The notes under the pieces: generated by a model
What the model was told of the DNA's origin: nothing
Databases searched by the model: none
What the model saw: only the letters and a program-made list of their open reading frames with translations
Shown: positions 11,465 through 22,173 of the stretch, piece after piece
How the letters are laid out: every line of letters begins with the position of its first letter
Numbering within the stretch: position 1 is the first letter of the stretch
Translations under genes and position numbers: made by a program
Source: Plantago elongata
Taxonomy: Eukaryota > Streptophyta > Magnoliopsida > Lamiales > Plantaginaceae
Direction: 5' to 3'
Assembly: GCA_036897095.1 (NCBI GenBank)
Contig: JAYMSP010000146.1
Location: 1-64,000, forward strand
Length of the DNA: 64,000 bases

Positions 11465-12334
11465 TAGGACTGAGCAGAAATGAGACCGGACCGAACAGGA
11501 CCGAAAAATTGGGTCTCGGGCCGGTCCTAACCCGACCGGTCTTCGGTCCTTAATATTTGAAGAATTTGGTCCTCGGTCCTCGGTCCGGACCAAAGACCGA
11601 AAAATCGCGTGTTGAACCGAAGGCCGATTTTGAGAGACTAAATAAGTATTTTCTTTCAACACACCTTCAAAACCCTAGCCTCCAAAGTCTCTCCTCCATC
11701 TCAAATTTCAACCCAGCCCTAAAAATCTCTCCTACCACCCTCCACCACCACGTCGCCTCCAGCCATCTTTGGGCTCCTCTCCGCCTCCCTCCACCACTCG
11801 CGCTGCCTCCTCCATCTCGTGCCCGCCCTCCACCACCACATCGCCTCCCTCTACCTCTGGGCTCCTCTCCGCCTCCCTCCACTACTCGCGCCCACCCTCC
11901 ACCTCTCTTTGTTAGATCGGAATTCTACTCCAGTATATTGACATTTGTGCCACAATCCATTCCGCTGCTGCCTCCCTCTACCTCTCGTGCGCCTCCATTC
12001 ACCTCACTGCCCTCCCTCCACCTCTCACGGCCTCGATTAAGTGTTTATCATCGCCGCCGCCTCGATCTTTTTGCACTGCTCCGCCTCTATTTCAGTTGTA
12101 CACAATTCTGACGAATGTCTCTGATAATGTTGACGATCATTTTTCTATTTTTAATTTTTTTAATTCGGGCATGGTCGGTCTAGTAATGGACCGTAACGAT
12201 TTTTCGGTCCGGTCCGGTCCTGGATCGAACATTTTTAGGTCCGGACCTCGGGATGAAAATTTAGCTAAATTTCCGTCTAGGCCATCTCAGTCTATGCTCG
12301 GTTCGGTCCGGACTTGGGTTGATGCTCACTCCTA
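11465..12334. mobile_element. hAT-like non-autonomous element with CT-rich filling
   Basis: About 870 bp. The left end TAGGACTGAGCAGAAATGAG and the inverted right end TAGGAGTGAGCATCAACCCA are related, followed on both sides by GGTCCGGACCGAA-type motifs and the phrase GGACCGAAAAAT. The TAGG-N-TGAGCA start is typical of hAT termini. Flanks ATAAGAAG and ATAAGGGT could be a worn 8 bp target duplication (5 of 8 match). The centre (about 11690-12060) is strongly pyrimidine-rich on the plus strand, reading as a proline-rich frame, and could be a captured gene or UTR piece. No transposase is present. Confidence 0.6.
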
Positions 12335-13869
12335 ATAAGGGTTCATCTTTTTTAAAAAGTTAATTTTTTTCCATAGTCAGGTAACGAACTAGTTAGCTAG
12401 TAGAGGTCTTGTGCGTTCAGGTAATTATCAGTTAATGTTAATGGTGAAAGAAGCTTCTTGAAGCCAAACAAGTATTCCATAGTTTATATTAAATTACCTC
12501 TGAAACTTTGTTGGAAAGCTTTACTAATAAACATGGTGATGCTTAGAAAGTATTTAATTTTAAAGGTTCATAATGTTGTTATTTGGCCATGTTTACTATA
12601 TGGGAAGTGGGAACTATCTCTACTGGAATTACAAGTTAACCTACACTTGACCTAACTTTAAAAGACTTAGATATGATGGATATTTGGACTTGTGTTGTGA
12701 GTGCTTCAAGCACTCAGGGTGTTTGTTTGTTTGATATAAATCTTCTGTCCCCATTAATAATTATCGCAAAAATTTGGTAGTCGAGAAGTTGTGAAAACTA
12801 GCTAGTAATAATATCAATGACATGTATATTTGATGCAACTAGATCTCCCCTCTTAACTGGACAAGACAAATGTATATATGAACAATTTAACATATTATAT
12901 TATACGACGGCATGTCATTTTTCCATTGAGACTCTAAACTACAGCTTGTTTTGAGCCTATGATCAAAGGTTGTAAGAATATGACTCTTGCATTTGTTAGA
13001 GAGTTTCAAGTTTCAACCTTTATATTCAACGGTTATGAATAAACTTGTAAGTCTTGTTTAGTTCAAAAATCTACCAAAATTTACTTTCAAGTTTAAAATA
13101 TAAAAATATTTTACAATGAGTGATCAATTTGAAGGTTCGACTTGCACGTTCGCAGTGAAAGGGGAAATGTCATGTTAATTTGTGAGTATCACCAAAGTAT
13201 CAAGTTAAAGTTATCTATAACCTAATGAAAAATCGTGTCATTCACTCGTTTTCCATCTAGTTAAATTACACGCACACATATATGTACTCAGTAGTATACT
13301 ACTGGGGTATACATGCATGTATTTTCGTATTAGATATGTCGACCTCTAATATACGTACGTAATGAAATGATCGATAAAAACAACATCAATTATGATATGA
13401 TATTTGATGAAATATTGGAAATTTTACAAGGAAGACTACCAGATGTGCTGGGAGGACCACCAACACACTACACTTAGTCTTGTGAAGACCTTCGCTTTCT
13501 ATATTAGTCTCCTAAGAAATTTCAAAACAAATAAATTAATCTACACTATATTAACCGGGCTGGGTTATCATCTTTTAAACATGTACGCTAACTTCTAGAT
13601 CATTCTTATATGAATTACAAGTTCAATATATTAACTCATCAATTCATAGGTATTACACTATATGATTGTTAGCTAGCATGTCTAACTATATATTGAATTT
13701 TTAAATTCGAATTCTCTTTAACAAATTAACACTATATATGTGGGTATATCTGATATTGAGGCTTGTTTATAATTTTGATGATCTCCCTTTTGTAATTTTG
13801 ATGAACATTTTAGAATTTAGTTTAGAGCTATAATCTTAGTATGAATCTTATGATTCAGAACGTTCTTTT
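12335..13869. other. Gene-free intergenic DNA
   Basis: Short open frames only, none with recognisable protein features. No named repeat seen. Confidence 0.55.
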
Positions 13870-13950
13870 TCTTTTGTAATGTTGATACGTGAACACATCT
13901 TGTACTTGTATTTATATTAATAATATTTAGCCGATTAAGAAAAAAAAGAT
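13870..13950 (+). mobile_element. LINE-like 3' tail, copy 1
   Basis: TTTTGTAATGTTGATACGTG, then ACTTGTATTTATATTAATAA, then TTTAGCCGATTAAG and a run of A. The same order of motifs ends copy 2 at about 15119. Two such A-ending tails suggest 3' ends of non-LTR retroelements, possibly truncated L1 copies. Confidence 0.4.
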
Positions 13951-14639
13951 TACCATATCATGAGTATATATATATAAGTACTGGTCTCAGTTCCTTGAAA
14001 TTATCTTAAATTTGAGGTATCACAGTTGTAACCTACTTTTTGTCAGATTAGACACAATTTATCAGCAACTTTTGCAAGAGACTTCCTTCGAAGGTTTCAA
14101 CTAAATTTGTTTAACAAGGATATAAAATCCAAGGGGCAAGTGATTGACCTTTAGATATTGCTATAAATATGTTATCATAATAGTAAAGTCTTGATTGGTG
14201 ATTTTGACCTGTGAATTATGGGACATGGAAAACAGAACTTCCGTGTATACGACGGCATTGACAAGTTCAATATCATCTCATCAACCTGAATCTCTCTTCA
14301 CACCCTATCTTATTTTCTTTGGATTTTTTCATTTCACCAATTATAATTTAGTACGGTGTACAATCATAATGATTCTGTTTAATTTTAGATCATAAACATT
14401 GATCAATCGATAAATTAGCAGCGCATGTGTACGTACACATGTTAGAAACCCAAGATTATTTGGTTTGTTTGAAATTTTGTAAGTATCAAAAGAAACGAAT
14501 ATAGGTAATTAAATTTCAACGTGAAAGGTAAGTGATATAACACACATTCAATTAAAATTTTGTATCAAAGTTTTCAATACTTTGAGGGATCATTGGTCAC
14601 ATTTTAAATTACTTGCTAAGTCATCTGAAAGATGGCATA
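13951..14639. other. Gene-free intergenic DNA
   Basis: No coding gene or RNA gene recognised. Confidence 0.55.
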
Positions 14640-15119
14640 GGGTGAAGGAATGTGATTAAAATGGATCCGGAGTGGATCTATATATGATGTTTCGGCACCA
14701 CCGTTGTCGTGTTGGGTATGTCCGGATACTATCTAAAAAACGGCTTCAATGTCGTGAGGGTTGATGAAGGTGTATACTAAACTAGCACGCACCAAAGTGC
14801 GGACATCGGTAACATAGACACTACCGAATCTTCCTTATGAATTGATGGTGGTTTGCATACTGGTGGAATTTATTCGCAAGGTTGAGATTCAGTTTTATTG
14901 GGACAATCGAGTTGATGCACAGAAGAATTATGGAGCTGCAAAATTTTGGTTTTGAGTTCTGGAAGTCCTATGTAGTGGTGTAATAGGTGTGGATATTATT
15001 TAGTTGTGGTGTGGAATTGTTTGTCTATAGTTTAGTTGATTTGTAATATTTTCGTTGTAATCGCATTACTTGTACTCTTAACTGTCATTAATAAAAATAA
15101 TTAGCCGTTTAATAAAAAA
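14640..15119 (+). mobile_element. Probable 5'-truncated LINE, copy 2
   Basis: The stretch is less AT-rich than its surroundings and ends TTGTAATATTTTCGTTGTAA, ACTTGTACTC, TTAATAAAAATAATTAGCCG and an A-rich tail, matching copy 1. Upstream text has no intact reading frame and the 5' limit is a guess. Confidence 0.4.
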
Positions 15120-16245
15120 TCGTATCAATCAAAGTTAAATATCAGTATAAGTCAGTAACATATGAGGCTATAGTTTGCAATCCGATGGAATAGCCAACAA
15201 GGCTGTACGTACATAGACCATATTAATAAGTCTGAAGATCGATGGTGTAACTTGTAAGAGTAGGTTCATGAACTAGTTTGATTTCCCAGCAAGTCCACTG
15301 TATTTACCACTATATGGTCTTGGTATTGCAGGCCACTAGCAACAAGTGAATTAAAGCAAGATCAATTGGGCAATGGGTGCAGAAAATATACATGTGACTA
15401 GCTCTGATGCTTGAATGAACCACTATGATCGTACTTGCAGCAGACATGCACTATAGCAAATTATGAGGGAAAATTGCACATATGGACTTGAATTCTATAC
15501 ATTTTAAATTAAATTTGTCTCTAGATACGCTTAATTAATTAATTTAACAATTGGACAAGTTGCACAAATTACATGAAAATATATCTCATATTTATAGTAT
15601 GTAAAATATAAACAAATTCACAACACAAGTAAGTTTGTACAAATATTCTATTATACTGCGTTTCATGAATTTGTAGGTGATATATTTCAATACTTAGGTG
15701 ATATATTATGTTATTTGCTGCTTTCTTTAGTTAAGAACTAATATAAATTATTTAATTATTTACTATAATTTTTAGTATTATTTTTCTTGATTGTTTTACA
15801 TTTGTAGATTGGCTAGTATAATACAAGAGTAATAAGATTTTTCAAATTAAAATTTTACTTTTACGTGTATTTTAAGCCTCCGAAATAAGTTCGCCTCATG
15901 CCCCCTGAAGGAGTTGGGCTGCCCCTGATTCGGGCCGGCCCGATTCGGAGCATCACATAGAAACGAAACTGAAGCAGGCAACTATGTTAACAACGACGAT
16001 TCGGGCATGATTTGGGTCCAAGATCTGATTTTGATTTTAATTTTTGCAGACAAGAAGACAAGTAGAGTATTACCTCCCGCCACAGGTGGCTTTTGTCAAC
16101 CTTTCAACCAGCAAAAATCTTTCATCTTCTCCACCACTATTTCAGTTTTCCAAGAAAATCAATTTAACCAAAACTTCTTGCACTTAAGAATCCTCAACCA
16201 AAAAACCTCACAAATCCGATCAATGTGTATTTGATTTCCAAGAAA
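15120..16245. other. Intergenic DNA and 5' leader of P4H gene
   Basis: Mostly AT-rich with no gene. A GC-richer patch at about 15880-15955 (GGGCCGGCCCGATTCGG) may be a decayed repeat end. The last 200 bp, CT- and CAA-rich, is probably the 5' UTR of the following gene. Confidence 0.5.
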
Positions 16246-19200
16246 ATGATGAAACACAGAGGAAGAAAGGTCCTTGGATTCAATTCCAAGCTCAATTTGC
16301 CGGTTGTGTTCTTCCTATGTTTCTGTTTCTTTCTTGCTGGCCTTTTTGGATCCATGATCATATCCCAGGTGCTAATAACGAAGAAAGTTGTGTTTTTTGG
16401 TTCTTTAGTGATGATGAGTGAAATGTGTTTGATGAATTGTCTCAATGAAGTTGGGGTTTGTTATCTGTTTTGCAGGATGTGAGTAGGGGTGGTGGATCTA
16501 GGCATAGATTGCTCGAAGATTTTCGAAATGAGGATGGGGATTCGATGATTCGGGGTGAGAGTGGAGATTCTACTTTGAGCTCAATCCCATTTCAGGTTTC
16601 TGATAAGCCTTAGATTTATGGGAATTGTTGCTTATGTAGCCAGTTTTGTTGAAAGATTGATATATGAAGAATAGTATCACCTAAGTGCTCAGTAGTGTAA
16701 TTAGGAGATGAACTGATGAACAAATGGTAGAATTTAAGATTGTGTATAATTGGTGCAAAGATAATACTAATCAAGATTGGTCATAATCGTTTCAATATGT
16801 CATAGTCTTGTGGATTATCGGCAGATTTTGATGTGGGGTACTTTATTCAGTTGTGCATTTAGCTTAATCCCATTTCAAGTTTCTGTTTGACTTCAGTTGC
16901 TTACATTGTCTTGGGATTTGTCATCTATACTGTGCGGTAGTTGTAACTGTTGTGTGCTTGCTGTGTTGTTTTTTCGTTTCCACCTTGAGCTAGGCGTCGA
17001 AAGATACACAAATGAAGATAATAGGACTGATTGCTTAGCAGTTGAATTAGGAGATGATGATTGGTAGGCAATGGTTTTATGAATTGCATATAGGTCTGTT
17101 GAAGATGATAGGGATCCAAATGCACCATAATCACGTCATAATTTAGTCAATGTGGGAAAATATTGGATCTTTATAGAGAAGAACTTGTGTTGGATAGGTA
17201 CAAATCAAGAGAATGTGCCTAACATTTGGGGTGGTTCTTCGTAATGTTTAAGGAGTATATGCAGATTAGGGGAATGTGACTAACAATGGGGTGGGTGGTG
17301 GAGTGGTTTCTACCTGATATTTAAGGTGTGTCTAAATGTTTGACAGCCTAACACAAGTTATTGTCATCTTTGCACGTTATTCTGGGTTTTATGGTCATTA
17401 ATTCGAAAACCATGAAGTTGTGCAGGTTTTAAGTTGGAAACCGCGGGCTGTTTATTTCCCTAATTTTGCAACTGCCGAACAATGCCAAACTATAATCGAT
17501 AAGGCCAAGACAAAGCTTAAACCATCTGGACTTGCCTTGCGGCCTGGAGAGACAGCTGACAGTACGAAAGGCATACGGACAAGGTATTTTCTCACACCTT
17601 TTCCTTTTCTTCGTCCTGGGAAACTTACCACTAGTCAGTCATGTTGTCTTATCAGAAACTAAATTATGTCCATGAACTACACGTAGAGGTCTGAGTGTTT
17701 TCTAGTGATCTTTGTATCATTTCCTAAAGACATGTTTTAATAGCTTGATATTTCTTCCGTTCAATCATAGAGCTATGTTTAATTAAGGATGTTTTACCTG
17801 GAAAAAGTTTAACAACTAAGGACGGGGGAGCTTTTCACTATAGATCCGTGAGGAGAACAGCTACTCTGCACTAGCTACCGATGATACTTGATATCCCATT
17901 CTAGTTTCGTTTACATTCCATATCGTGTTCGTCTTTTTTCTAGTCCATTATATAGTATGTATAGAATTTAGCTACTCGAAGTGTTCAGACTTGAGAGGCT
18001 ATGCAGTAAATTTGTTATCCGTACTCAGGAAAGAAACTTTTTGCTCCATTATCAGAAGTGATGTTCCGTTAATATTCTAGTGACGATCTTGAAAAGCCCA
18101 TTGGTATATTGTGGTTTTAACTTCGAATCTTGAAACAGCTTTGTTAGTGCTCCTTTACGCATAGGACTTGTCTGCGGTAAGGATATTAGGATGATGTTAA
18201 GCACATTAATTAAGCTAGTTGCTTTCTTGCGGTATAACTCAGTCTTCATTCTGAATTCATCATACAGTTCAGGCACATTTATCAGTGCATCAGAAGATGG
18301 ATCAGGTGTTTTGGAGTTTGTTGAAAGGAAAATTGCTAGAGCAACAATGTTACCGAGGAGCCACGGAGAGGTACACCTTTCTTTTGTCTACTTTCTTTCT
18401 GTATGGTCTTTATTAGAATGCACTACAAGTGCGCTGTTCCATTATACGAAAGATCAGAATGTAGCTCATTATAAATCATCTACTAATCCACAAAGCTACT
18501 GTATTCTGGAATCTAGATCTCTGAGAAATTCATGAAGTACATTAGTTAGTGACATACTTTCTCTTAATTACGAGTTTATATCAAGAGTTTGATTAGATAT
18601 GCATATGCATATGCATATTATATGCATGTTTCGTGATGTGCTCTACGTAGAAAGTTGAAATGTCGATTTTTCAATTACAGGTCATTCTGAGATAGTCTTG
18701 TGTAATGCGGATCACCATATTGCATGCAGGCTTTCAATGTTCTCCGGTATGAGATTGGGCAAAGATACGTTTCTCACTACGACTCATTCAATCCATCCGA
18801 GTATGGCCCACAGAAGAGCCAAAGGGTATGTGGTTTAAGATAAAATTATATAGTAGGAATCGGATCAGTCGAATTGTGTAAACATCTTTAGGTATATCCT
18901 ATATGTTTAAATTTGCACTTATTCAGGTGATTATATATAACATAGCAACCCAGCAGTGGTTTAAGCTATGCAACAGTAGCTACAAATCTTCAAGACTTGG
19001 TATGTTGTCTTGAAGATCCGATTATATATAGTGAAAAACAACTGTTGGGTTGCTATATTATATATAATCTTAGCAAATAGTGAAAAACAACTTGAGTATA
19101 CTCTGGCGCATCTTTCCTGTGGAAAATGAGAATAGTATCCCTTATGAGTTATGCCCTTTGAATCACTATTTTGTTTTCACTTGCAGATAGCTTCGTTCTT

Positions 19201-19730
19201 ATTATACTTATCTGATGTCGAGGAAGGTGGAGAAACCATGTTCCCCTTTGAGGTAAGATTAATCTATTCTTTTCAATGTTGCTGCTAACATTAACAACCT
19301 TTGTTATGTTAGGTGAACAGATGTTTATATGCTTTAACAGAGATTGATATTATCTGATGTTCTGTATTCTTCCAGAACGGCTTGAACATGGATATTGGGT
19401 ATGATTACAAGAGTTGCATTGGTTTGAAGGTGAAGCCACGCAGGGGAGACGGACTTTTGTTCTATTCTTTGAATCCAAATGGAACAATTGACAAGGTACA
19501 TATATCATACAACTTGTAATCCTGATTTATAAATGCTATTTGGTATTTGCATTCATAATCTTTGACGCTTCTCCTCTTGTGAGTTAAGAACCATACTGTA
19601 CTGAAAGATGATATCTCATACATGGTTGATTCTGTAATTTGATCAGACATCACTCCATGGAAGCTGTCCGGTTGTTAAAGGCGAGAAATGGGTGGCTACA
19701 AAATGGATCAGGGACAAAGAACATCAATGA
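16246..19730 (+). CDS. P4H: Prolyl 4-hydroxylase (2-oxoglutarate/Fe(II) dioxygenase)
   Basis: Hydroxylates peptidyl proline in cell-wall glycoproteins (extensins, arabinogalactan proteins) in the ER/Golgi, using 2-oxoglutarate, O2, Fe(II) and ascorbate. Eight exons: 16246-16368, 16476-16595, 17426-17583, 18268-18370, 18730-18825, 19187-19252, 19376-19495, 19647-19730; 289 residues, the usual plant P4H length. Residues 17-38 form a single signal-anchor (FFLCFCFFLAGLFGSMI). Iron ligands are His184 and Asp186 (VSHYDSF) and His266 (SLHGSCPV); Lys276 (GEKWVATKW) is the 2-oxoglutarate lysine, ten residues after the last His as expected. Conserved blocks VLSWKPRAVYFPNFAT, SSGTFISASEDGSG and IASFLLYLSDVEEGGETMFP are all present. 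Two adjacent ATGs open the frame; I took the first. Intron 5 holds a nested hairpin. Confidence 0.95.
18929..19069. repeat. Nested inverted repeat in P4H intron 5
   Basis: Outer arms: GATTATATATAACATAGCAA at 18929 onward pairs with the segment ending at 19069 (about 28 bp per arm, few mismatches). Inner stem: ATCTTCAAGAC (18986-18996) pairs perfectly with GTCTTGAAGAT (19007-19017) across a 10-base loop. It may be a small fold-back MITE. Confidence 0.75.
19028..19092. repeat. 16 bp direct repeat next to the hairpin
   Basis: ATAGTGAAAAACAACT occurs at 19028-19043 and 19077-19092, overlapping and flanking the right arm of the intron hairpin. This suggests a local duplication involving that arm. 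Confidence 0.7.
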
Positions 19731-20346
19731 TAAAGGCAAATCAATCGTGCATCCCTTATTTGCTGGACACATTTGTTGATTCTTGATAAAATGTAATATG
19801 GTGCTTATTATTGATACTTCTGTACTTGAAGAAAGCTTTCTGGTGTTTGATCTCTCCTGTGATAACAAAAGGTTGGAATGGCGAAAACAACACTGCTCTT
19901 TTACATTGTCATTTTGTTCTTCGCTCTTTTTAAAGTTCATAGTACTAAATGTTACCTGACACCAATAAATAATAAACAATCTCAACATTACACAAAAATT
20001 ACTCATTTTGTTATTAAAATTACACTTTTTCCCAACTTATTCATTTCACTAGTTCATTCGTTTACTTCTTCATCTTTCTTTTTAAATTTTATTTTATCCA
20101 ATTTAAAACGTCCATAACTTAAAATTAAAAATGATAACAATAAATCAACGACTATATTTCTTCGAGATATATAAATAAAGACCACTCTTGACTGTGTTTG
20201 AATTAATTTTTCAAGATTTATAAAAATCACTAACAACTTTATTTGGACCTTAATAAATTGTATGACGAGTTTTAAAAGTACAATTTATTATATTGAGTCA
20301 ATAATTAAACGAGCAACATAATATGATAATCAAATAGGGTAATAAG
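19731..20346. other. 3' flank of P4H gene
   Basis: Contains the P4H 3' UTR, then AT-rich DNA. No further gene recognised. Confidence 0.55.
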
Positions 20347-20706
20347 GCTGGACATCAGACAAAAATACCGGGTAATGGGTACGGTTATCGGGCATTGCTT
20401 ATGGCTATCAGACATCAATCATGGGTCCCGTACATTGGATACGGGTGACGGGCATCCGGACAATGGGTACGGTTATTGGGTATTGCTTACGGATACCGGA
20501 CATCAAACACGAGTATCGAGCATCAGATTCGAATACCGGACTTGACATTGGACACATATACCGGACAATGGTTACGGTTACCGGACATGGCTTACGGATA
20601 CCGAACATCAAACAGGGGTACTGTGCACCGGATACGAAGAACGGACATCGAATACGTATACCGGACATCGAACATATGTATCGAGCATCGAATTCAGGTA
20701 CTGAGT
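20347..20706. repeat. Higher-order minisatellite (about 20 bp in about 105 bp units)
   Basis: Degenerate head-to-tail units of about 20 bp on the theme CGGACATCGAATACGTATAC. They are grouped in a longer period: ACAATGGGTACGGTTATTGG (about 20460) recurs as ACAATGGTTACGGTTACCGG (about 20565), with a third, more diverged unit near 20370. The long frames in it on both strands are by-products of the repeat. The GC content stands out against very AT-rich flanks. Confidence 0.8.
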
Positions 20707-22173
20707 ATTTTTTTTTAATATAAATGATTATTTTTACATATTCAAATATTTATAAGAGTGTTTAAAAGTTAAAATTAGTAACATTGTATATTTAGAATTG
20801 TTTTACAATTTATTAAGATTCGAATAAAGTTGTTACTAATTTTTATACATATTAAAATAATAATTCAAACATAGTTGAAAGTGATTACTATTTATAGATC
20901 TCGAAAATATAAAATTGTTAGTGATTTTTATTTATCTTTTATATTTTTATTTTTTAAGTTATAAATATTTTAAAGTGGACAAAACTAAAATTGAAAAACA
21001 AGAAAAATGATGGATAAAAACGTGACATGTAACAATAAGGACTTCAAAGTGTTTATTATACTTTAAGGGTCAAAATTGTACATTCAAGATTGAAATCGTA
21101 ATAATTTAATGAAATAAATTTTGTTTGAAAAAATATAAATAAATGAGTCATATTGTACGGTTGGGTAGATTCCGAGCCTACACACAAATTTTGGTGTTGC
21201 GCCAACTTTTACTCAAGGGCAAGAAGAAAAATCCAGTTATAACTCTGCAATTATTAATGCAAAGCACTTGAATAAGTGCAAGATTGCAAGAAGTGGATAA
21301 AAATTCAAATGCATTGTAGAAAGAAGATTGGCAAGTGGTCCACTGGTTGTTCTATTCTGGGCAGCTGTAGCTGTACAGAAACAGACCAATACCAACAGAA
21401 ACAGGAAATGAAAGTACAGTTACTCAATGCTCCCTATTCTATCTCACTTTGTCCTACACAAATACAATACTATCTCTTCACACATGGTGCCTCAATTCAA
21501 TCGTTTCATAACATAAAAACAAAAGCCGCTCAATGAATAAAATCAGGAACTTCAAAATTCAAGTATACACGATCATTCATAACTTTTCCTCTTTTATTGT
21601 CATTCCACACAAGTTATTGACCAAATCAACTTCAAACCAGGATTGCAAATCTTAAAACTAGTCCAAGTCCAAATCACATTAACCAGAACTAACATCACCA
21701 TTTGATTTGATTTCATTTCAAACAATTGAGGGCAGTGCTATTAAAGGAGCTAAATATTCTCATTTATCATATTCAACTCCACTCGCAGTTTTCGAATTAA
21801 ACTCGTGTCACGATAAATAATTTCGACTTCGGCTCATTTGATTCAAACTTTTGTCAAACTCATATTCGATGATATAAACATCACCAAAGTTGATCTTGAC
21901 ATTATTTTCGTTACTTGACCAATATCGTATACCTTATCGAACTATTTAAACTCGAGACTTAACGAGTTAGTCGAGTTCCGTAGTAACAGTACATCCATCT
22001 GTTCTAAAATTCCACAAAAGATTTTTGAAGTCTGCCAACATTGACTTGACTGTCCCTTAGTGTCCCCACCAAATAGAACTCCACCTGTTCCAACACAGGA
22101 AAATAACACTACATAGTACATACATACATTTACTTTACTTCCATTTTCCTCACCATTTTTTCTCCCAAAAAGA
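20707..22173. other. Intergenic DNA and promoter of LRR gene
   Basis: AT-rich. Around 21780-21980 lie scattered CTCGAG/ACTCG phrases (AACTCGTGTCACG, TTAAACTCGAGACTTAACGA) that resemble patches at 24.3-24.5, 51.35 and 53.6-53.76 kb, perhaps a decayed dispersed repeat. The final 100 bp is probably 5' UTR. Confidence 0.45.

Noticed and set aside
11557-12111. Open frame of 184 codons, rich in proline, as a possible extensin-like gene
   Set aside because: It lies inside the hAT-like element, follows its CT bias and lacks a signal peptide or ordered extensin repeats.
20421-20723. Open frames of 80-100 codons on both strands as repeat proteins
   Set aside because: They are by-products of the minisatellite; several frames are open at once.
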